DNA from: Chitiniphilus eburneus
Lineage (GTDB): Bacteria; Pseudomonadota; Gammaproteobacteria; Burkholderiales; Chitinibacteraceae
Length of the DNA: 38,386 bases
Assembly (NCBI RefSeq): GCF_005048205.1
Contig: NZ_SUMF01000032.1
Location: 1 to 38,386 of the forward strand
Reading direction: 5' to 3'
Shown: positions 7,779 through 14,887 of the stretch, one piece after another
Position numbering within the stretch: position 1 is the first letter of the stretch
Layout: each line of letters starts with the position of its first letter
The notes under the pieces: generated by a model
Seen by the model: only the letters and a program-made list of their open reading frames with translations
The model's database searches: none
Told to the model about the DNA's origin: nothing
Position numbers and translations under genes: made by a program

Positions 7779-9737
7779 ATGGATATCAACCCCGATCCCT
7801 ACTTTCCGGCTGGCGCCGCCGATCCGGCGGACCGCGATGGCCCGCGCCTGCGCGACCGGCTGTCCACCCGCATTGTTGCCAGCAGTATCGTCGCCTTGCT
7901 GGTGGTGGTCAGCATGGTGTGCTGGACGCTGTGGCTATCGTGGCAACTGGAAGGCGCGGGCGCGGCGATCAACGACACCGGCAGCCTGCGGATGCGCGCC
8001 AACCGCGTCGGTATCGAACTGCTGCAACGCAGCCCCGATCACGTACTGCGCACCCGCGCGCTGATCGCCACTCAGGACGATACCCTGGCACGGCTGCGAC
8101 GTGGTGTTCCGGCGCGGCCTTTGTTTCTGCCGCAGGATACCGATATCCGCACCCAGTTCGAGCGCGTGGCGCTGGCATGGCAGGAACGCATGCACCCCGC
8201 CGCCGAGCACGCGCTGCGGGGCGAAACGACGACAACCTACATGGCCGAACTGCCGCACTTCGTCGACGAGGCTGACCGGCTGGTGAGGCTGATCGAGCAC
8301 GACAACGCGCGCAAGACCACGCTGTTGCGCCTGTCGCAGGCGGTGCTGCTGGCGATTTCCTGTGCCGGCACGCTGGCGATGATCTACCTGCTCTACCTGT
8401 GGATCATCTTGCCGGTGCTGCGCCTGCGCGATGGGTTGTCACGCATGGCTGGGCGCGAGTTCGGCGTGCGCCTGCCGGTGGAAAGCCGCGATGAATTCGG
8501 CGTGCTGGCGCAGGGCTTCAACCATATGGCTGACCAGTTGGCCGGCCTGTATCGCGATCTGGAAGCGCGCGTCGCCAGCAAGACCGCCCAACTGGCGGCG
8601 CAGAACCGCGAGCTGGAAGCGCTGTACGACATGACGGCCTTCCTCAACGAACCCGGCGATATCGAGGCGCTTTGCTGCGGCTTCCTGCAACGGGTGCGCC
8701 GCCAATTTGGCGCGGACGGTGGCAGCGTGCGGGTGATCGACCCCGATGGCGACAAACTGCACTTGATGGTGTCCGACGGCCTGTCGGCCACGCTGGAGCA
8801 CGACGAACACTGCATGTCGATCAATAGTTGCTTCTGTGGCCAGGCCACCCAGCAGGGCATGATCGTGATCCGCGATTTTCGCCAGGCCGGCAATGCCACC
8901 GCTTTCCATTGCAGCCGGGAGGGCTTTCAGGGCCTGGGCGTGTTCCGCATCGTCAGCGGCAACACCGTGCTCGGCTCGTTCTCGCTGCATTTCCGCAAGG
9001 CGCGCGCCTTGCAGCCGGCGGAAACGCAATTGCTGGAATCGCTGGGCCAGCACCTGGGCGTGGCGCTGGAGAACCGCCGCCTGGGCGCCGAAGCACGGCA
9101 GATGGCCGTGGTGCAGGAACGCAGCCTGATGGCGCAGGGCCTGCACGACAGCATTGCCCAGGGCCTGAACTACCTGAACCTGCAAGTGCAGATGCTGGAA
9201 CAATCGGCCAACGCGGGCGCGCTGGACGACGTGCGCGAACTGGTACCGTTATTGCGCGCCGGCGTGGAGGAAAGCTATCAGGACGTGCGCGAACTGTTGC
9301 TCAACTTCCGCGCACGGTTGGAGCAAGGCGAGCTGCTGGCGGGCGTGGAAGAGACCATCGCCCGCTTTCGCCGCCAGACCGGTGTTGCGGTAACGCTGGA
9401 TATTGCACCGCAGGCCGGCCCGCCGTTGCCGCCCGAACAACAATTGCAGGTGCTGTTCATCCTTCAGGAGGCCCTGTCCAACGTGCGCAAGCACGCCGAC
9501 GCGCGCCACGTGCGGGTCAGCCTGAGCAACGCACGCGATTTCGATCTGAGTATCGAGGACGATGGCCGGGGCTACGATCCGGCCGAAGTGTCGCAGCGCG
9601 GCGAGGCGCATATCGGCCTGAACATCATGCGCGAGCGGGCCGAACGCATCCACGCCGAGTTGCGTTTTAACGCCAGGCCGGGGCAGGGTGTGCGGGTGGA
9701 CCTGCACCTGCCCGAATCGATGCGGCAACCCGCCTAG
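7779..9737 (+). CDS. narX: Nitrate/nitrite sensor histidine kinase NarX
   Basis: Chosen ATG 7779 (652 aa). The frame extends upstream to 7692, but that part overlaps moaC and is only basic filler. Visible order: membrane segment ~32-54; P-box-like GAGAAINDTGSLRMRANR (~59-75), the nitrate-binding helix of NarX-type sensors; second membrane segment ~185-212; HAMP (LRLRDGLSRMAG...); a cysteine-containing GAF-like region; the HisKA_3-type H-box GLHDSIAQGLNYL with the phospho-accepting His near 455; and a HATPase domain with ALSNVRKHADA and DDGRGYDP. It would sense nitrate in the periplasm and phosphorylate NarL. The TAG stop lies inside the CTAG that begins a palindromic repeat element, so the element ends exactly at this gene. 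Confidence 0.93.
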   Translation: MDINPDPYFPAGAADPADRDGPRLRDRLSTRIVASSIVALLVVVSMVCWTLWLSWQLEGAGAAINDTGSLRMRANRVGIELLQRSPDHVLRTRALIATQDDTLARLRRGVPARPLFLPQDTDIRTQFERVALAWQERMHPAAEHALRGETTTTYMAELPHFVDEADRLVRLIEHDNARKTTLLRLSQAVLLAISCAGTLAMIYLLYLWIILPVLRLRDGLSRMAGREFGVRLPVESRDEFGVLAQGFNHMADQLAGLYRDLEARVASKTAQLAAQNRELEALYDMTAFLNEPGDIEALCCGFLQRVRRQFGADGGSVRVIDPDGDKLHLMVSDGLSATLEHDEHCMSINSCFCGQATQQGMIVIRDFRQAGNATAFHCSREGFQGLGVFRIVSGNTVLGSFSLHFRKARALQPAETQLLESLGQHLGVALENRRLGAEARQMAVVQERSLMAQGLHDSIAQGLNYLNLQVQMLEQSANAGALDDVRELVPLLRAGVEESYQDVRELLLNFRARLEQGELLAGVEETIARFRRQTGVAVTLDIAPQAGPPLPPEQQLQVLFILQEALSNVRKHADARHVRVSLSNARDFDLSIEDDGRGYDPAEVSQRGEAHIGLNIMRERAERIHAELRFNARPGQGVRVDLHLPESMRQPA

Positions 9738-9915
9738 GGCGTGTCATCCAATGTTTCGCGGCAGCGCTGGGCCGAAAAAGCGCCAGGAACCAGGCGCGCG
9801 ACGCGGGCAATAACCGGTTATTGGCAAGGAGTGCAACGCAGTGAATGGTGTTTTTTCGGCCCAGCCCTACGGGTTCGGCGCATTTCGGGCGCCACGCGGG
9901 GCGCTGGCGGTTTGC
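9734..9915. mobile_element. MITE-like palindromic element, 3'-truncated copy
   Basis: This segment matches the first ~180 bases of the full element at 24889-25160. It begins with the same CTAGGGCGTGTC end and contains the same long dyad: arms at 9766-9785 and 9846-9865 around a perfect 16-bp core CAATAACC/GGTTATTG at 9808-9823. The right terminal repeat is missing, and similarity fades after about 9890-9915. It sits between narX and narL, where such genes are often nearly contiguous. The right border is approximate. Confidence 0.75.
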
Positions 9916-10009
9916 TGCTTGCCCCGGTGCTGTTGTGCGACCGGGGCACGTGGAGCCCGCCCGTAACAGCTTTTATGATGCCTTCCGACCAACCAGCCGG
10001 TTTTCCGCC

Positions 10010-10675
10010 ATGACCATACGTATCCTCGTCGTCGACGATCACAGCCTGTTCCGTTCCGGTGTTCGCCAGTTGTTGCAGAAACAGCCGGACTTCGCCGTCG
10101 TGGCCGAAGCGGCCGACGGGCTGGAGGGCATCAAGCGCGCCAAGGAACACCAGCCGGATGTGATCCTGCTCGACCTGAACATGCCGGGCCTGTCCGGCCT
10201 GGAAACGATGCAACTGCTGGCGCAGGACCTGCCCGACTGCGCCGTGATCATCCTCACCGTTTCCGAAGAGGCGGCGGAATTGGCGCAGGCGCTGCGCAAT
10301 GGCGCGCGCGGCTACCTGATCAAGAACATCGACGCCGACGCGCTGGTGGCCGCGATCCGCCGCGCCGCCAGTGGCGAGCCGGTGATCGCCGACAGCATGA
10401 CGGGCAAGCTGGTAGCGCAATTTCGTGCCCAGACCACTGCGCCGGCCGCCCCCGCCGCCCCGGCCGAACGTGAAAAACTCACCCCGCGCGAACGCGAAAT
10501 CGTCGCCTGTCTGGCGCGCGGTGAGAGCAACAAGGAAATTGCCCGCCGGCTGGACCTGGCCGAAAGCACCGTCAAGATTCATATCCAGAGCGTGCTGCGC
10601 AAGCTGAACCTGAGCAGCCGGGTGCAGGTGGCGGTGTATGCCGTGGAGCATGGGTTGGCGGATCATCGGGATTGA
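10010..10675 (+). CDS. narL: Nitrate/nitrite response regulator NarL
   Basis: This is the partner of NarX: a DNA-binding response regulator controlling nitrate respiration genes. The receiver begins IRILVVDDHSLFRSGV, and the phospho-accepting aspartate lies in DVILLDLNMPG. The C-terminal LuxR-type helix-turn-helix is LTPREREIVACLARGESNKEIARRLDLAESTVKIHI (split here by domain). Length 221 aa is normal. The ATG at 10010 gives the standard NarL N-terminus; the longer upstream reading frame runs into the repeat element. A possible -10 (TATGAT, ~9974) suggests its own promoter. Its last 387 bp are duplicated at 11335-11721. Confidence 0.94.
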   Translation: MTIRILVVDDHSLFRSGVRQLLQKQPDFAVVAEAADGLEGIKRAKEHQPDVILLDLNMPGLSGLETMQLLAQDLPDCAVIILTVSEEAAELAQALRNGARGYLIKNIDADALVAAIRRAASGEPVIADSMTGKLVAQFRAQTTAPAAPAAPAEREKLTPREREIVACLARGESNKEIARRLDLAESTVKIHIQSVLRKLNLSSRVQVAVYAVEHGLADHRD

Positions 10676-10777
10676 CGCGGGTGAGGCGGACAACACGCCG
10701 GTTGCAGGAAATGGGAGCGAACGTGCGGAAAGTGGGTTAGAAAGGCGGCTATCCCATCCTGTTGCGAGGAAAACCCC

Positions 10778-11182
10778 ATGAAGAAACCGGCACCGGCCAC
10801 AGGCGAATCGGCATCCAGCCGGATCGACGCCAGAATCGCCGAACTGGGAGACTGGCGTGGCGAAACCCTGGCCAGGATGCGCCAGCTCATCCACCAGGCG
10901 GACCCGGAGGTCGTCGAAACCTGGAAATGGATGGATACCCCCGTCTGGGAACACCACGGCATCCTCTGCACTGGTGAATCGTACAAAGCGAAAGTGAAAC
11001 TGACCTTCGCCAAGGGTGCTGCGCTCCCCGACCCCGCTGGGCTATTCAACTCCAGCCTCGACGGCAATGTGCGCCGTGCGATCGATCTCCAGGAAGGGGA
11101 TGCCATCGACGAAGAGGCATTCAAAGCGCTGATTCAGGCGGCGGTTGCATTGAATACGGCGGGAAAGGCGAAGGGAAAGTAG
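10778..11182 (+). CDS. DUF1801-type protein
   Basis: This 134-aa soluble protein has the pattern of DUF1801/YdhG-like proteins: a helical start (RIDARIAELGDWRGETLARMRQ), the WKWMDTPVWEHHGILC strand region, KAKVKLTFAKGAALPDP, and a C-terminal IDEEAFKALIQAAV helix. The family has an iron-chaperone-like fold, but its function is mostly unknown. GAGGAAAA upstream of the ATG at 10778 is a good ribosome site. It lies between the intact narL and its duplicated fragment, so it may have arrived with the duplication. Confidence 0.75.
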   Translation: MKKPAPATGESASSRIDARIAELGDWRGETLARMRQLIHQADPEVVETWKWMDTPVWEHHGILCTGESYKAKVKLTFAKGAALPDPAGLFNSSLDGNVRRAIDLQEGDAIDEEAFKALIQAAVALNTAGKAKGK

Positions 11183-11334
11183 CGATGTGGTGATGGGCCG
11201 GATTGAGCGGATGGCTTCCATGCCCGGTAGCGCTTGATAGCCAGACTTTCAGCGATGAACCCGCCATCATCGACAACGTTCCAGCCCAGGGGCGGGCGCA
11301 CTGGTGCTGATGTGGAACGCTAGGAACTGGCAAT

Positions 11335-11721
11335 GCGCTGCGCAATGGCGCACGCGGCTACCTGATCAAGAACATCGACGCCGACGCGCTGGTGGCCGCG
11401 ATCCGCCGCGCCGCCAGTGGCGAGCCGGTGATCGCCGACAGCATGACTGGCAAGCTGGTGGCGCAATTTCGTGCCCAGACCACTGCGCCGGCGGCCCCCG
11501 CTGCCCCGGCCGAACGCGAAAAACTCACCCCGCGCGAACGCGAAATCGTTGCCTGTCTGGCGCGCGGCGAGAGCAACAAGGAAATTGCCCGCCGGCTGGA
11601 CCTGGCCGAAAGTACCGTCAAGATTCATATCCAGAGCGTGCTGCGCAAGCTGAACCTGAGCAGCCGGGTGCAGGTGGCGGTGTATGCCGTGGAGCACGGC
11701 CTGGCGGATCATCGGGATTGA
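11335..11721 (+). pseudogene. Truncated second copy of narL (3' 387 bp)
   Basis: This segment is a direct repeat of 10289-10675 at a constant offset of 1046 bp. I count 12 base differences in 387, and all 12 are synonymous, so the encoded residues (end of receiver, linker, HTH) are identical to NarL. The frame runs into a TGA at 11308-11310 and lacks the first ~93 residues, including the phospho-acceptor. An in-frame GTG at 11392 could start a 109-residue HTH-only product, but I see no ribosome site. Treated as a pseudogene; an HTH-only protein is possible. Confidence 0.85.
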
Positions 11722-11740
11722 GGGCGGGATTGCTGGAAGA

Positions 11741-11914
11741 TCTGTAGACACGGAGGGCGGGGAGAACACAGAGAACACGGAGAAACCCCGTTCGGGGGTT
11801 AGGTGGGCGATGGCCCATCGTGGCATCTGTGGCTGGTTCAAACGAAATGCTGCGGGTATTTCCCTGGTTTGCTCCGTGTTCTCTGTGTTCTCCCTTTTTC
11901 TCCGTGTCTACAGA
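11741..11914. repeat. Large inverted repeat built on GTAGACACGGAG / CTCCGTGTCTAC arms
   Basis: The left arm (about 11741-11787) and right arm (about 11866-11914) are near-complementary over ~45 bases. Each contains short-period runs of the GAGAACACAGAGAACACGGAG type. About 78 bases lie between the arms, including a small hairpin (AACCCC-GTTCG-GGGGTT, 11784-11800). This looks like a dispersed intergenic repeat of the kind found in many proteobacteria. It carries no gene. Confidence 0.7.
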
Positions 11915-12035
11915 TTTTCTGTTTCCCCAGATTTCCAGTGCCGAATCGGCCAATACCCCACACTTCCCAGTCTTGACCCTTACCTGCGGCGCAGCCTAAG
12001 CTCCCCCTGTCGCGCTCAATCGCGCGACCGGGTGT

Positions 12036-12238
12036 GAGAGCCCGATAGAGCGGCGAAAAGCCGCAACTTGCGATCCGCATTGCGGCTTTTCGTCGCCTTG
12101 GCACGTCCCTTATGGGCGGCCGGGCGGGGGGAGCCGCAAGGCTCGCCGTTGCTCTATCGGTCTCTCAACCCCCGTTTCGGTCGCCCACCCGTTTGAGAGC
12201 GGGGAGGGCGGTTCCAACCGTCCACTAGAGCACCCATC
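12036..12238 (+). ncRNA. Structured leader resembling phage-type C4 antisense RNA
   Basis: Several nested structures are visible. A 17-bp stem is formed by 12050-12066 with 12080-12096. An enclosing long-range pairing joins 12036-12051 with 12151-12166 (15 of 16). A GAGCC-GCAA-GGCTC hairpin with a GNRA loop is at 12131-12144. A further CTCTCAA/TTGAGAG pairing (12162-12168 with 12193-12199) would compete with the enclosing one. The primary sequence around 12100-12160 (CCTTATGGGCGGCCGGGCG, then GGGAGCCGCAAGGCTCGCCG) resembles, from memory, the C4 antisense RNA family of P1/P4-type phages and their chromosomal relatives. The small ORF starts right after it. Family assignment needs a covariance search. 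Confidence 0.55.
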
Positions 12239-12532
12239 ATGATCCCACCCATTCCAGGCGCCCCTGCCGCGCCGATCCCGCTATTCATCGACTCCCTGAA
12301 CCAGGCCATCGACCAAGCCACCCTGGCCCAACAATGTTTCGCCGACCTCAGCGCCCTGTTCCGCGCCATCGCCCGCCTCTCCGACACCTACACCTCCGCC
12401 CATGAACTGGCCACCCTCGGCAATACCCTGGCGCAGGATTGGGCCAATTTGTGCGATGTGGAGCGGGAAGAGTTGGAGATGCGATGCGGGGAACTATGGG
12501 GTGCGGTCGGGCCGGGAAAGTGGATGGGATGA
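12239..12532 (+). CDS. Small helical protein downstream of the C4-like leader
   Basis: A 97-aa protein starting at ATG 12239 immediately after the structured leader; the ribosome site is weak (CTAGAGCACCCATC before ATG). It has a Pro/Ala-rich N-terminus and a predicted helical middle (residues ~17-75, e.g. LAQQCFADLSALFRAIARL). The position after a C4-like RNA and its size recall the DUF3077-type small proteins of pseudomonads, but I cannot claim sequence membership. GC-rich and native-like in composition. Function unknown. Confidence 0.55.
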   Translation: MIPPIPGAPAAPIPLFIDSLNQAIDQATLAQQCFADLSALFRAIARLSDTYTSAHELATLGNTLAQDWANLCDVEREELEMRCGELWGAVGPGKWMG

Positions 12533-12547
12533 AGGCTGGCATGAATG

Positions 12548-12577
12548 AAAAAAAGGAGTCGTGAGACTCCTTTTTTT
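12548..12577. terminator. Perfect bidirectional terminator
   Basis: Seven A's and GGAGTC (12548-12560) pair with GACTCC and seven T's (12565-12577) around a GTGA loop. It ends the small-ORF transcript and marks the left edge of the AT-rich stretch. Confidence 0.9.
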
Positions 12578-12602
12578 AAGGGGATTGAGAGTCTTTATAA
12601 GC

Positions 12603-12630
12603 TTGTCAAAGTGCTTAAATAAACTATCTT
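12603..12630 (+). promoter_or_regulatory. Candidate sigma-70 promoter of the dGTPase gene
   Basis: TTGTCA (12603-12608), a 16-bp AT-rich spacer and TATCTT (12625-12630) lie ~50 bases before the start codon. Other AT-rich pairs in this stretch are possible, so this is tentative. Confidence 0.4.
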
Positions 12631-12681
12631 TATGAGGTTTAGGTTGTAGTTATTGGTTATAAAAAGCAGAGGGACAATATA

Positions 12682-14016
12682 ATGATAGATTTGTGGGCAG
12701 CACGTCGAAATGTAGGCGAGGTACGCCCTCGTGATGTTCGTTCAGAGTGGGAGCGTGACTATGCGCGCCTAATCCATTCTGCGGCATTTCGTCGTTTACA
12801 GTCCAAAACCCAGGTTTTGGGGCTTGGGGAAAGTGACTTTTATCGGACGCGGCTTACGCACTCTATGGAGGTGGCGCAAATTGGCGTTGGAATAGTCCGA
12901 TGGCTTAAATTTTATCACAAAAATGTTCCTGAAATATTGGATGCACTTCCCAATCATTCTCTAATGAGTTCTATATGCTTGGCTCACGATATAGGACACC
13001 CTCCATTTGGCCACGGTGGTGAAGTTGCGCTAAATGCATGTATGAGAAATTGTGGTGGGTTTGAAGGTAATGGGCAAACACTGCGCATTCTTTCTCGCTT
13101 GGATAAATATACGCATGGGTATGGATTAAATCCGACGCGGAGATTGATGCTTGGGGTTCTTAAATATCCAGTTTCATATCAAACGGCTGTTGTGAAAGAA
13201 GCATATGGTCTACTTCCAACTCCGATGTGGCTTTTCAAAGCTGGGGAACAACAACCGCCAAAGTGCTACATGGATAGTGAGCAAGATGTTGTAGATTGGA
13301 TATTGGAGCCGCTAACGGTTGAAGATAAAAGGCAATTTTTAGATATGAGATTTTCGGAGGATGGACGAAAGTCTCATGGAAAGCCCGTGCATAAAGCACT
13401 AGATACATCCATTATGGAATTAGCGGATGACATTTCTTACAGTGTTCACGATTTGGAAGACGCCATTTCACTAGGGATGATATCGGAAAAGGATTGGAGG
13501 CAGCATAATGCTGAGAAGGAACACCTATTTTTAGCTTGTGATTGGAAAATTGATGACCTCACTGAGCAATTGTTTGCGCGGGAAAGCTACAGGCGTAAAC
13601 AAGCGCTGGGGGATCTGGTTCATAAATTTATTGTGAGTGTTGAGTTGGATTTTTCCAAAATTTCTGGCGCAAGTAATGCCCTAATAAGAATGAATGCGCG
13701 GATGAGTGAAAAATATAATGAATTGCTTAATCATATATTCGAATTGGTAAGGTGTAAAGTGATTAGAAGTAGTAATGTCCAGCAACTTGAATTCAAGGGG
13801 CAGAAGCTGATTGTGGAGCTTTTTGAGGCGCTAAAATCTGACCCAGAAAGGTTATTACCAGGTAGTACGCTGGAGCGATACAAGGGGGTTGAGGGTGAAA
13901 TGTGCCAATCTCGAGTTATTTGTGATTTTATTGCTGGTATGACTGACGAGTATGCTGCCCGTATGTATGAAAAGTTATTTCATCCACACAAAGGATCTAT
14001 ATTTGATAGGTTGTAG
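12682..14016 (+). CDS. dgt: dGTPase-family HD-domain dNTP triphosphohydrolase, probably anti-phage
   Basis: Enzymes of this family hydrolyse dGTP (or other dNTPs) to the nucleoside and triphosphate. The HD metal site is visible: H60 (RTRLTHSMEVAQ), H102-D103 (AHDIGHPPFGHGGE) and a later aspartate at D249 or D250 (LADDISYSVHD). The N-terminal RDYARLIHSAAFRRLQSKTQV is typical of Dgt proteins. Length 444 aa. A purine-rich site (AGAGGGA) precedes ATG 12682. The gene is strikingly AT-rich compared with its neighbours and lies in an accessory stretch after a phage-type RNA, so it is probably horizontally acquired. dGTPases are known to protect against phage by depleting dGTP; a defence role here is inference from family and context. 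Confidence 0.88.
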   Translation: MIDLWAARRNVGEVRPRDVRSEWERDYARLIHSAAFRRLQSKTQVLGLGESDFYRTRLTHSMEVAQIGVGIVRWLKFYHKNVPEILDALPNHSLMSSICLAHDIGHPPFGHGGEVALNACMRNCGGFEGNGQTLRILSRLDKYTHGYGLNPTRRLMLGVLKYPVSYQTAVVKEAYGLLPTPMWLFKAGEQQPPKCYMDSEQDVVDWILEPLTVEDKRQFLDMRFSEDGRKSHGKPVHKALDTSIMELADDISYSVHDLEDAISLGMISEKDWRQHNAEKEHLFLACDWKIDDLTEQLFARESYRRKQALGDLVHKFIVSVELDFSKISGASNALIRMNARMSEKYNELLNHIFELVRCKVIRSSNVQQLEFKGQKLIVELFEALKSDPERLLPGSTLERYKGVEGEMCQSRVICDFIAGMTDEYAARMYEKLFHPHKGSIFDRL

Positions 14017-14037
14017 CTTTTTGAGGGAGTGGTATAA

Positions 14038-14331
14038 AACGTATTGCCTGATAATAGGCGCGAACGCAAGTGGTCTTCACAAGACTGGAAGAAAACGCTT
14101 GTCTTGCCCCTACTGGGATGGTGGTGACTGCTCTGGGTGATGTCTAGCCTGTTGGGTAACACCATATTCAGGCTGTTTTTGCGTTCGCAGGACATTGATG
14201 GGTATTTGCAGGCCAATATCGCCACTCGGCTTTCCGATCTGATCGGCATCCCGTTGAGCATCGTCTTCCTGCTGATGGTGAAGGGGATTTACGCGATGCA
14301 GATGGTCAGTTTCAATAAATTCTTGGCTTGA
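14038..14331 (+). pseudogene. 3' remnant of a membrane protein (DUF4328-like) with an internal stop
   Basis: One frame from 14038 to the TGA at 14329-14331 gives a coherent protein-like sequence interrupted once by TGA at 14125-14127. The stop follows GWW and precedes LLWVMSSLLGN, where a third tryptophan would be natural. The second half has a membrane segment (IGIPLSIVFLLMVKGIYAMQ). The pattern LLGWW-LLW---LLGN...SDLIGIPL resembles the C-terminal half of DUF4328-type membrane proteins. No 5' portion is present after the dGTPase gene, so this is a fragment. An ORF from 14137 (64 aa) could be translated, but I see no convincing start. Confidence 0.55.
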
Positions 14332-14357
14332 TTTTAATTGGAAAGGAGGTGTTTGAA

Positions 14358-14717
14358 TTGTTCGATTTTCATGGGTGGGGCTTATTTATTCTATGTTTAT
14401 TTCTTTGTTTTTTATTGGCTGTCCCTCCGTCATGTTTAGCTATATCTAAAGTGTCGCAAGAGGATAAGGAGTCGATGTGCATGTTGCGAGCTCAGTCTAT
14501 GAGCGAAATAATGCTAAAGAGGAAAAATAGAATTCCTTTGGCTAAAGCGTTGGCTGACGTAGATTGTGAAGTGAAAATAGTGGATAAAAAAATAGAAAAA
14601 TCTATCCGTTTGGCGGCGAAAAAACTAGTGCTTGAGGTGTACAACGATTCATATGTGGAGCCAAAAAAATATTTGTACGATGAATATGATTTGTGCCTGA
14701 TAGATTTCTCTTATTAA
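14358..14717 (+). CDS. Small exported hypothetical protein, AT-rich
   Basis: The likely start is TTG 14358, eight bases after AAGGAG (14343-14348); in-frame TTG 14328 and GTG 14349 are alternatives. The N-terminus is a long hydrophobic run (LFILCLFLCFLLAVPPSCLA) that looks like a signal peptide. The mature part (~95 aa) is charged and rich in Lys/Glu, with few cysteines. The composition is strongly AT-rich like the dGTPase gene, suggesting foreign origin. I do not recognise the family. Small exported AT-rich orphans sometimes serve as immunity proteins, but no effector gene is visible nearby. Confidence 0.5.
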   Translation: MFDFHGWGLFILCLFLCFLLAVPPSCLAISKVSQEDKESMCMLRAQSMSEIMLKRKNRIPLAKALADVDCEVKIVDKKIEKSIRLAAKKLVLEVYNDSYVEPKKYLYDEYDLCLIDFSY

Positions 14718-14887
14718 ATGAAGATTGATGGAAAATGACTATGGGTGTTGTGATTTTTGTATAAATTGTCTTTTTTGATTGATGAAGATTGATTTTTATT
14801 TTGTTTTGATTGTCAAAGAAATTTGCTTCAGCTTGCCTTAATTTTAATTTGGCAATGTGCTATCAATTCCATGTTCGAATTTTTTCC

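Noticed and set aside
9818-10957. A 379-codon minus-strand frame opposite narL
   Set aside because: It is the antisense of narL and crosses a mobile element and the DUF1801 gene; the sense genes explain the region.
11183-11334. Possible degraded gene between the DUF1801 gene and the narL fragment
   Set aside because: No frame gives a coherent protein and no repeat or promoter was recognised in these 152 bases.
14038-14717. T6SS effector tail with an immunity gene
   Set aside because: The membrane fragment fits a DUF4328-like protein better, no effector or secretion gene is nearby, and the immunity idea rests only on size and composition.
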